In this document: one piece after another, positions 1 to 6,534 of the stretch | How the letters are laid out: every line of letters begins with the position of its first letter | Numbering within the stretch: position 1 is the stretch's first letter | From: a bacterium | GTDB taxonomy: Bacteria; Joyebacterota; Joyebacteria; Joyebacterales; Joyebacteraceae | NCBI GenBank assembly: GCA_025782395.1 | Contig: JALGZD010000120.1 | Span: 1 to 64,000 of the forward strand | Direction of reading: 5' to 3' | Length of the DNA stretch: 64,000 nucleotides | Made by a program: the position numbers and the translations under genes | The notes under the pieces: model-generated | Database searches by the model: none | Told to the model about the DNA's origin: nothing | The model's input: only the letters and a program-made list of their open reading frames with translations

Positions 1-81
1 GACGAGGGCTGCACCTCAGACGTGGCGGCGAGTCCCGTCGAGCCCACATCGTGGGGCCAGATCAAGGCCATGTATCGCTGA
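1..81 (+). CDS. C-terminal end of a secreted beta-helix-type protein (5' part outside window)
   Basis: Only the last 26 codons and a TGA stop lie in the window. The visible tail ends in SWGQIKAMYR, preceded by SPVEPT. The two complete beta-helix exoproteins 2.7-5.3 kb downstream end in the same way (SWGTIKAMYR and SWGAIKAIYR, each after SPV), so this is most likely a third paralogue whose body lies upstream. Function cannot be judged from this fragment. The frame is open to the window edge and no start is visible. Confidence 0.6.
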   Translation, partial: DEGCTSDVAASPVEPTSWGQIKAMYR

Positions 82-184
82 GACCCACCCACACCACAGG
101 CGTCCCGACGTAGCTGACGCGAGCGCGCTGTGCCTGTGCGTCCAGCGGGCATCGGGCATCGGGCTTCCCCCTACCCCGTACACC

Positions 185-213
185 TTGCCACCCATGCGCC
201 AGGGCGCTATCAT
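185..213 (+). promoter_or_regulatory. Sigma-70-like promoter for the DRG-like GTPase
   Basis: TTGCCA at 185-190 and TATCAT at 208-213 are separated by exactly 17 bases. Each hexamer matches the consensus at five of six positions. The GTPase start codon follows at 249, leaving a leader of about 28 bases. Confidence 0.6.
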
Positions 214-248
214 ACATAATTAGATAGGTGTAACCACGGGAGCCAGAG

Positions 249-1253
249 ATGCCGGCGAATCTGCCACCTCCATACAAGAAGGCCGAACAGCGTTTCCGCG
301 AAGCCGTGACGACCGCAGACAAGATCGCGGCCCTCCAGGAGATGATGGCCCTCTGCCCGAAGCACAAGGGCACAGACCACATCCGCGCGTACCAGAGGAA
401 ACAGCTGTCCAAGCTCCGCCAGGAGCTGCAGCAGGACCGAAAGAAAGGGCGGTCCGGTCCTTCCTATCACATCCCGAAGGAGGAGAGCCCTCAGGTCGTC
501 CTCATCGGAAGCCCGAACGTGGGCAAGTCTCAGATAGTGGCGGCGACGACAAACGCCACACCGGAGGTCGCGAACTACCCATTCACGACGAGGATCCCGC
601 TCCCGGCGATGATGCCGCACGAGGATGTCTTCATTCAGCTCGTGGACATCCCCCCTATCTCACCCGATCACACGGACACGTGGGTCCCGGAAATCGTCCG
701 AAACGCCGACGCTGCCATCTTCGTTGTCGATCTTTCGAGGGATGACTGCATCGACATGTTCCAGTTCGTGCGAGCAGCACTTCTTGATAAGGAAATCCGG
801 CTGTCTGCGATCCACGACCCCGCTCAGGATGAACCCCCGCGGAATGTCAAGCCGACGATCGTCGTCGCCAACAAGCTCGACAGCCCGAAGGCGAACGACA
901 ACCTCGAGTTCCTGAGGGAAGTGCTTGACGACGAGTTCGTGATCATCCCGGCGTGCGCGGAGATGGGCAAAGGCCTCCCTGAGATGAAGGAGGCGCTCTA
1001 CAAGCTCCTCGACGTCGTGCGAATCTACAGCAAGGTCCCGGGCAAGAAGGCGGAGATGAAGAAGCCGTTTATCGTCCCTCGGGGAAGCACGGTTCTGGAC
1101 GTGGCCATTAAGATCCACCGTGAGTTCGGCGACCACCTGAAGTCGGCGCGCGTATGGGGTTCCGGCAAGTTCGACGGCCAGATAGTCGACGCGGAGCACA
1201 TTGTTGAAGATGGTGACATACTGGAGATACACGTAGACATCGCAGACATCTAG
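249..1253 (+). CDS. DRG/OBG-type GTPase with C-terminal TGS domain
   Basis: A 334-residue P-loop GTPase of the translation-factor-related class. The N-terminal 80 residues are charged and helical. The P-loop GSPNVGKS is at residues 87-94, a switch-I YPFTT at 110-114, the G4 motif NKLD at 208-211 and a G5-like ACAEMG near 235. Residues about 258-331 form a TGS domain (VPRGSTVLDVAIKIH...), the RNA- or ribosome-associated domain found in DRG, Obg-related and ThrRS proteins. The G3 motif is DIPP rather than the usual DTPG/DxPG, so hydrolysis or switch behaviour may differ. The architecture resembles archaeal/eukaryotic DRG more than bacterial ObgE, which lacks a TGS here. A good promoter precedes it; the next gene starts 38 bases downstream and may be co-transcribed. 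Likely a ribosome-associated GTPase; the exact target is unknown. Confidence 0.85.
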   Translation: MPANLPPPYKKAEQRFREAVTTADKIAALQEMMALCPKHKGTDHIRAYQRKQLSKLRQELQQDRKKGRSGPSYHIPKEESPQVVLIGSPNVGKSQIVAATTNATPEVANYPFTTRIPLPAMMPHEDVFIQLVDIPPISPDHTDTWVPEIVRNADAAIFVVDLSRDDCIDMFQFVRAALLDKEIRLSAIHDPAQDEPPRNVKPTIVVANKLDSPKANDNLEFLREVLDDEFVIIPACAEMGKGLPEMKEALYKLLDVVRIYSKVPGKKAEMKKPFIVPRGSTVLDVAIKIHREFGDHLKSARVWGSGKFDGQIVDAEHIVEDGDILEIHVDIADI

Positions 1254-1291
1254 CCTCTACGGATGGGAACAGGGGCGGTGAGGAGAACTGT

Positions 1292-2683
1292 ATGAGTGCA
1301 AAACAGCTTATCTACGGACCGACCTTCGAAGAGATGCTCTACCCCGACCGCATCGATCCGGAGATTCGCGCGAAGGCTCTGAAGGCCGCGAAAGACGACC
1401 CGCTCAGTCCGTGGAATCTGTACAACATCACATGGAGAAACCCGGAGGGGCGCATCTACTACATCGTCCTTCCGAAGGAGCTCACGCAGGTCGATGCGAA
1501 CATCGTCGTTCTCTACAGCAAGGACTTCCCGACAAGAAGCCACAAGGTCGGTGCGACATACTCCGTCTGCCTGGAACACCAGCTCACGGGTGACATCGAC
1601 CCCAGCGTGCATACGCTCGTGTGGCCATCGACCGGCAACTACGGGATCGGAGGCGCCTACGTCGCCCCGCGGATGGGATTCGACTCGCTCGTACTCCTGC
1701 CGGAACTCATGAGCAAGGAGCGCTTCGAGCAGATTGAGTGGTTCGGCGCACGCTACGAGAAGACGCCGGGGTGCGAAAGCAACGTCAAGGAGATCTACGA
1801 CCGCGCCAACGAGCTTCGCAAGGACCCGAAGAACCGCATCATGAACCAGTTCGAGGAGTTCGGGAACTACCGCTTCCATTACCACTGCACCGGCAACTCG
1901 TGCATCGAGGTGGCACAGGAGCTTGGCTCGAAGAACATCGGCAACGGACAGATCGCGGCTTTCGTGTGCGCCATGGGCTCAGCCGGCACCATAGCCGCCG
2001 GCGAGCGCATCAAGCACGAGTTCCACGACGCCCTCACGGTAGGTGTTGAGCCCATCCAGTGCCCCACCATGTACTGGAACGGCTACGGTGGACATGACAT
2101 CCAGGGCATAGGCGACAAACACGTCACGTGGATTCACAACGTCTTCAACATGGACGCCATCATGTGCATCGATGACATGGAGTCCAAGAAGGGTCTCCAG
2201 CTTCTCACGGAGGAGCCGGGCTGGAAGGTCCTGGCGAACCGCTACAATGTGCCCGAAGAGAGCATCCGCGAGATGAACGAGATCATGGGTATCTCGGGTG
2301 TCTGCAACGTGCTTGCGGCCATCAAGACGGCTAAGTACTACCGCATGCGGGATCACCAGTGCGTCTTCACCGTAGCGACCGACACGATGGACCGTTATCA
2401 CTCCGTAATGAAGCAGCTTGACGACATCTACGGGACCATGGACGAGACGGAGGCCGCCGTCCGTATGGGGTCCATCTTCCACGGCGCGAAGCTCGATTGG
2501 ATCAGCGAAGCAACGCAGCACGTGAAGCAGAACTGGTTCAACCTGAAGTACTACACATGGGTCGAGCAGCAAGGCAAGTCGGTCGAGGAACTCGACGCGC
2601 AGCGCTATCCCGAGTACTGGATAGCCCAGCAGGAGCGCGCACACGAGATAGACGGAATGCTCAGACAAGCGCGAGGGTTCTAG
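1292..2683 (+). CDS. Fold-type II PLP-dependent enzyme (cysteine synthase/threonine synthase superfamily)
   Basis: 463 residues. The tryptophan-synthase-beta-type PLP fold is shown by the Schiff-base lysine in RSHKVGA (K85), the substrate loop STGNYG (113-118), the phosphate-binding GSAGT segment near residue 230, and a C-terminal SGVCNVLAAI stretch. It is longer than CysK (about 310 residues), with an extra N-terminal 60 residues and about 90 C-terminal residues. It has no CBS domain, so it is not a plain cystathionine beta-synthase. Members of this fold carry out beta-replacement, beta-elimination or deamination on serine, cysteine or threonine derivatives; the substrate cannot be assigned here. 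The ATG is preceded by GGTGAGGAGAAC. No sulphur or threonine pathway genes are adjacent. Confidence 0.8.
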   Translation: MSAKQLIYGPTFEEMLYPDRIDPEIRAKALKAAKDDPLSPWNLYNITWRNPEGRIYYIVLPKELTQVDANIVVLYSKDFPTRSHKVGATYSVCLEHQLTGDIDPSVHTLVWPSTGNYGIGGAYVAPRMGFDSLVLLPELMSKERFEQIEWFGARYEKTPGCESNVKEIYDRANELRKDPKNRIMNQFEEFGNYRFHYHCTGNSCIEVAQELGSKNIGNGQIAAFVCAMGSAGTIAAGERIKHEFHDALTVGVEPIQCPTMYWNGYGGHDIQGIGDKHVTWIHNVFNMDAIMCIDDMESKKGLQLLTEEPGWKVLANRYNVPEESIREMNEIMGISGVCNVLAAIKTAKYYRMRDHQCVFTVATDTMDRYHSVMKQLDDIYGTMDETEAAVRMGSIFHGAKLDWISEATQHVKQNWFNLKYYTWVEQQGKSVEELDAQRYPEYWIAQQERAHEIDGMLRQARGF

Positions 2684-2802
2684 GCTGGTACACAGCGAGT
2701 GAGGCCGGCGCCGGTCCGCGGGAACTTCTGTGGCCTCACGGCCCCTCATGGTATAGGGTGACGAACAAGATCACATGGAGGTTCACTTCCGGGAGGCCGC
2801 TG

Positions 2803-4047
2803 ATGAAGCTCGCACTTATTGTGATGATCACACTCGCCATCGCTGTGGTTGCCATTCCCGCCGGGGCGCAAGCCATCGTCGTCGATGCTTCGGGCAACGG
2901 CGACTATTTCACCATCCAGGAAGGCCTCGACGCAGCGGTTGAGGGTGGCGAGGTTGTCGTCGTCGCGGGCACATACACCGGCGACGGCAACCGCGACCTC
3001 GATTTCGGAACGAAGAACCTACTGCTCAGAAGCGAGTCGGGAAACCTGGTCACGATCATCGACAACCAGGCGGACGGAGGTCATCGTCTCTTCGACTTCC
3101 TCGGCACAGGCCAGGACACGACGTGTGTGATCGACGGGTTCACGATCGCAGGCGGCCGGTTCGTCCAGGCCGGTGACGTGGGCGCCGGCATCCGCATTGA
3201 GACCTCATGGGGCGAGCCCCCGTGCCCGAAGTTCATAGACTGCATCATCCGCAACAACAACAGCTACGGCAGCAGCGGTGGCGGCGCCTACGTCAACGGT
3301 GACTGTCTGCCCATCTTTGACAACTGCGTTTTCGAATCGAACACGGCTCTCACGAGCGGCGGCGGGCTCTACTGCGCGTGGCGTTCACACGCCATCGTCC
3401 GCAACTGCACATTCACGAACAACTCCGCATCCACGGGCTTCGGGGGTGGGATGGCCTGCAACAACTACTGCAACCCTCTCGTCCGGGCAGCGTGGTTCGA
3501 GGGAAACACGTCCGGCGACCAGGGCGGCGCGCTTGGCTTCTTCCAGTCGGATCCCACGGTCATCGATGCGGTCTTCCTCAACAACCTTGCGACGACGAAC
3601 GGCGGCGCGTTCTACGCTCATGTCTCCAATGCCACCTTCACCAACTGCACGTTCGTGAAGAACCGCTCGCTCGGCGAGGGATCCGTCTACTACGCCTGGG
3701 TGACATCCAACCCGGCGTTCGACAAGTGCATCTTCGCGTTCTCCCACGAGGATGGTGCGTCAACGTTCTACTGCGACGGAACCAGCACGCCGACGATCCA
3801 CTACTGCCTCTCCTTCGCCAACCCTGACGGGAACGACGTCTGTGGAAGCGTAGACGGCATTATCTTCGAGGACCCTCTCTTCTGCGACATCACGGAGGAT
3901 GACATTACGCTCGCTGCCAATTCGCCCTGCATGCCGTCGCCACCACGCAACCCGTGGGGTGTCGCCATCGGTGCGCTCGGCCAGGGCTGCACGCTCTCGC
4001 CGGTTCAAACCGAGAGCTGGGGCACGATCAAGGCGATGTACAGGTAG
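2803..4047 (+). CDS. Secreted right-handed parallel beta-helix protein (pectin-lyase-like fold)
   Basis: 414 residues from ATG 2803. I preferred this start over the longer open frame because it yields a clean signal peptide (MKLALIVMITLAIAVV...AGAQA) and follows GGGAGG. The mature protein begins IVVDASGNGDYFTIQEGLDAA, the usual entry to parallel beta-helix repeats. About ten turns follow with recurring GGG(A/L)YxxxxSxPxFxNCxFxxN units, as in NosD/polymorphic outer-membrane-type repeats. Many cysteines sit at the repeat NC positions and may stack. The C-terminus SPVQTESWGTIKAMYR is shared with the neighbouring paralogue. Predicted extracellular or surface protein, either a carbohydrate-active enzyme or an adhesin; no catalytic residues are identifiable. 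The next gene starts 11 bases after its stop. Confidence 0.82.
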   Translation: MKLALIVMITLAIAVVAIPAGAQAIVVDASGNGDYFTIQEGLDAAVEGGEVVVVAGTYTGDGNRDLDFGTKNLLLRSESGNLVTIIDNQADGGHRLFDFLGTGQDTTCVIDGFTIAGGRFVQAGDVGAGIRIETSWGEPPCPKFIDCIIRNNNSYGSSGGGAYVNGDCLPIFDNCVFESNTALTSGGGLYCAWRSHAIVRNCTFTNNSASTGFGGGMACNNYCNPLVRAAWFEGNTSGDQGGALGFFQSDPTVIDAVFLNNLATTNGGAFYAHVSNATFTNCTFVKNRSLGEGSVYYAWVTSNPAFDKCIFAFSHEDGASTFYCDGTSTPTIHYCLSFANPDGNDVCGSVDGIIFEDPLFCDITEDDITLAANSPCMPSPPRNPWGVAIGALGQGCTLSPVQTESWGTIKAMYR

Positions 4048-4058
4048 GAGGCACGCAA

Positions 4059-5336
4059 ATGCCAACACGACACATACTCACGAGGCTTTCGGCGACGGCT
4101 GCGGCCGCCCGCACTCCTGCGCTTGCCGCCACGCTCACGATCCTCGTGCTGGCAGCCCTCTCGGGGACAGCAATCGCCGACATCATCGTAGTCAACTGCG
4201 CCGGCCCCGGAGACTACGAAACGATCCAGGAAGCTCTCGACGTCGCGGAGAATGGAGATGTGATTTCCGTCGAGCCCGGGACCTACACGGGGAGCAACAA
4301 CCGCGACCTCGATTTCGGGACGAAGAAACTCACACTCGTGAGCACCGGAGGGGCAAGCGAGACTATCATCGACTGTGAGGCCGAGGATAATCACCGCTGC
4401 ATCGATTTCAACGGCGGAGGACAGGACACAACGTGTGTCGTCGATGGATTCACCTTCGCCAACGGAAGAATGGTCATTTCCGGAAGCGCTGGTGCGGGAA
4501 TCAGATGTTATGGCGCCAGTCCCCTGTTCCTCAATTGCATCTTCAGCAATAACACATGCTCCGGGCAGGTCGGAGGCGCGGTGTTCTGTGACGACGCGGC
4601 TTCACCTGTCTTCCGGGACTGTACCTTCGATGAGAACGGGGCGCAGAAAGGAGGAGCCGTCTACTGCGACAACACGTCACGACCTAAGTTCTCTAACACA
4701 ACATTCACCGGGAACTTCGGCGGTGACGAGGGTGGGGCCGCATACTTCGGATGGCAGTGCGATGCCGAATTCACGCGCTGCACGTTCTCAGAGAACATCA
4801 CAGAACTGGCCGGCGGGGCGGTGACGTGCTCACAAGCCACACCTTGGTTCCTCAACTGCACGTTCATCAGAAATACCGGGGACGTACGGGGAGGCGCCGC
4901 GCATATCACCAGCGGCTCCTCGCCCGTCTTTATGAGTTGCACATTTGTCTCCAACAGTGGCTCGGAAGAGGGAGGGACTGTTCACGTCAATACAGGTTCA
5001 TACCCGAGCATGTGGAACTGCATCTTCGCCTTCACAGCCGAGTCCGACGGTTCAGTCATCTACGTCGATGACAGTAGCAGCGCAGGCATCCAGCGCTGCT
5101 GTTCCTACGGCAACGCCCCCGGTGACGCCCTCCCGGCTACGCCGACGGACGACTATATCATCGCCGACCCGCTCTTCTGTGATGTCACGATAGACGATCT
5201 GACGCTGGCATCGGATTCCCCCTGTCTGCCCGGCCACAACCACTGGGAAGCTACTATTGGTGCGTACCTGAAGGGCTGTGAAGAATCCCCCGTCCGGAGG
5301 ACATCCTGGGGCGCCATCAAGGCGATCTACAGGTAG
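4059..5336 (+). CDS. Secreted parallel beta-helix protein, tandem paralogue
   Basis: 425 residues from ATG 4059 (AGGAGGCACGCAAATG; the Shine-Dalgarno lies on the upstream stop). A long signal sequence contains a hydrophobic core LAATLTILVLAALSG and an AIA-D cleavage site. The body repeats the organisation of the preceding protein: a GPGDYETIQEALDVA entry, a NRDLDFGTKKL segment nearly identical to its neighbour, then GGAVxCDxxSPxFxxCxFxxN turns. It ends SPVRRTSWGAIKAIYR. The two genes plainly arose by duplication and diverged mostly inside the turns. It is followed by a terminator-like hairpin. Exported surface or extracellular protein; ligand or substrate unknown. Confidence 0.82.
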   Translation: MPTRHILTRLSATAAAARTPALAATLTILVLAALSGTAIADIIVVNCAGPGDYETIQEALDVAENGDVISVEPGTYTGSNNRDLDFGTKKLTLVSTGGASETIIDCEAEDNHRCIDFNGGGQDTTCVVDGFTFANGRMVISGSAGAGIRCYGASPLFLNCIFSNNTCSGQVGGAVFCDDAASPVFRDCTFDENGAQKGGAVYCDNTSRPKFSNTTFTGNFGGDEGGAAYFGWQCDAEFTRCTFSENITELAGGAVTCSQATPWFLNCTFIRNTGDVRGGAAHITSGSSPVFMSCTFVSNSGSEEGGTVHVNTGSYPSMWNCIFAFTAESDGSVIYVDDSSSAGIQRCCSYGNAPGDALPATPTDDYIIADPLFCDVTIDDLTLASDSPCLPGHNHWEATIGAYLKGCEESPVRRTSWGAIKAIYR

Positions 5337-5392
5337 AGACCACCGAAGAAGTGTAGGTTCGACGAACTTGTTATCACACGGACAGTTACAGG

Positions 5393-5431
5393 AGCCGGTC
5401 GGCCACACGGCGGCCGGTTCGCCACATTTTT
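5393..5431 (+). terminator. Rho-independent terminator after the beta-helix pair
   Basis: A 9-bp stem (5393-5401 with 5411-5419, two G-T wobbles) encloses a 9-base loop. Five T residues follow at 5427-5431, eight bases after the stem. It separates the beta-helix genes from the iron operon promoter. Confidence 0.5.
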
Positions 5432-5443
5432 CCCCGATGCGGT

Positions 5444-5472
5444 TTGACAATGGACACGCAAGTTGCTAAAGT
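5444..5472 (+). promoter_or_regulatory. Promoter of the iron-uptake operon
   Basis: A perfect TTGACA at 5444-5449, a 17-base spacer and TAAAGT at 5467-5472. The first gene starts 29 bases downstream. Regulators of the DtxR family often bind over such promoters, so autoregulation by iron is plausible, but I could not pick out a clear palindromic iron box. Confidence 0.6.
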
Positions 5473-5501
5473 ATGAGCAGGCTTACTTTCTGTGAGGCAA
5501 C

Positions 5502-5870
5502 ATGCTTTCCGTGCGCGCAACAGACTACCTGGAGACCATCTACCTCCTGTCGCTGAGACACGACACAGTTGGGATCTCCCAGGTTGCCGCCCAGAGGGAT
5601 GTCACGATCCCGACGGCCCGGTCCGGCGTAATCAGGTTGAAGAGAAACGGATTAGTCCGCCAGGAGCGCTACGGGAAGGTTGTTCTCACAGAAGAGGGAC
5701 GCCTCCAGGCGGCGGAGATCTACAGAACCCATACCCTGCTCTTTCGGTTCCTTCACGACACACTGGGTGTGGAGAGAGAAAGGGCTGACACTGAGGCGTG
5801 CAGGCTGGAACACGATCTCAGCGCAGACACCGTCGCCAGACTCGTCGAATTCATGGAGAAGGACCGATAA
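5502..5870 (+). CDS. DtxR/MntR-family metal-dependent regulator, short form
   Basis: 122 residues: an N-terminal winged helix (TDYLETIYLLS..., recognition region ISQVAAQRDVTIPTARSGVIRL, wing GLVRQERYGKVVLTEEG) followed by the helical dimerisation domain (ACRLEHDLSADTVARLVEFM). Length matches the two-domain MntR-like members; the C-terminal SH3-like domain of DtxR is absent. Residues such as E and H in ACRLEH fit the family metal site. As first gene of the feo operon it most likely represses iron import when Fe(II) is plentiful. Its stop is 3 bases before the next start. Confidence 0.88.
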   Translation: MLSVRATDYLETIYLLSLRHDTVGISQVAAQRDVTIPTARSGVIRLKRNGLVRQERYGKVVLTEEGRLQAAEIYRTHTLLFRFLHDTLGVERERADTEACRLEHDLSADTVARLVEFMEKDR

Positions 5871-5873
5871 GAG

Positions 5874-6071
5874 ATGGTACAGACATTCATCCTTGGGGCC
5901 GTTCTCGTCGGAGCCGTGCTATGGCTCGCCAGACGCGTGTGGATATCGACCCGGCCAGTCGACGGAACTCGTGGTGGTCCTCCGTGCGCGAGTTGCCTTC
6001 ATGCATCATCGTGCGCCGTCGCTACCGACGATCCAACCAGGAATAGAGAGGATTGCGATGCGTTCAAGTGA
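5874..6071 (+). CDS. FeoB-associated Cys-rich membrane peptide
   Basis: 65 residues: one N-terminal membrane helix (FILGAVLVGAVLWLARRVW) and a short soluble tail with four cysteines (CASC..C.....C). Small one-helix, Cys-rich proteins of this form are found beside feoB in many bacteria and are thought to assist or regulate the transporter. It sits between the regulator and feoA, begins with ATG after GATAAGAG, and overlaps the feoA start by 14 bases, which suggests translational coupling. The small size makes it easy to miss, but its position and composition support it. Confidence 0.75.
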   Translation: MVQTFILGAVLVGAVLWLARRVWISTRPVDGTRGGPPCASCLHASSCAVATDDPTRNREDCDAFK

Positions 6072-6534
6072 GGCGGTATCTCTCAGCAGCCTCTCCCCCG
6101 GTGACGGGGCGCTCGTTGTGGATGTCCGAGGCGAGGGTGCGTTCCGCCGCAGGCTGCTTGATATGGGATTTGTGAATGGGACTTTTGTCCGCGTTGTGAA
6201 ACGTGCGCCACTTGACGATCCCATCGAGTACTGCATCGGCGGTACTCATGTCACGCTTCGCAGAACTGAGGCCCAGCAGGTTCTCGTCGATCCACATCAG
6301 ACTTCCTACTGCCAGGGCAAGTCGCTCCCTCGACCGCGCGGGCGGCGTGGCGGCTCCGGGCCCTCATCCGGCCGAGACGGCTCCAAACCTCGCCGCCGAG
6401 ACGGCTCCCGGCCTCACCGTGGCCGTGGTGGCATGGGACGAGGCTCCGCTCTATCAGAATCCGGGCGAAGTCCTTCGGGTCGCGGGTTCTGGAACCGTTT
6501 CCGTAGGCGCACCCAAGTGAAGCGCAATGACTGA
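6058..6534 (+). CDS. feoA: FeoA-like protein with a long Arg/Gly-rich C-terminal tail
   Basis: 158 residues from ATG 6058. Residues 1-80 are a complete FeoA SH3-like domain (SLSPGDGALVVDV..., RRLLDMGFVNGT, IGGTHVTLRRTEA). FeoA is normally about 75-85 residues and helps FeoB. The remaining 78 residues are unlike the family: about 19 Arg plus many Gly, Ser and Pro and no predicted fold. Part of this tail is encoded by a tandem 24-base repeat (6371-6418). The frame stays open to 6534 and overlaps the feoB start by 8 bases, so an extended reading frame is plausible, but a late frameshift in an otherwise short feoA cannot be excluded. The frame was chosen from the clean FeoA domain. Confidence 0.78.
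   Translation: MRSSEAVSLSSLSPGDGALVVDVRGEGAFRRRLLDMGFVNGTFVRVVKRAPLDDPIEYCIGGTHVTLRRTEAQQVLVDPHQTSYCQGKSLPRPRGRRGGSGPSSGRDGSKPRRRDGSRPHRGRGGMGRGSALSESGRSPSGRGFWNRFRRRTQVKRND
6371..6418 (+). repeat. Tandem 24-base repeat within feoA tail
   Basis: Two adjacent 24-base units, 6371-6394 and 6395-6418. They share the first 14 bases (GCCGAGACGGCTCC) and most of the rest. They encode successive RDGSKPRR and RDGSRPHR peptides in the disordered FeoA tail, which suggests growth of the tail by slippage. Confidence 0.7.
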
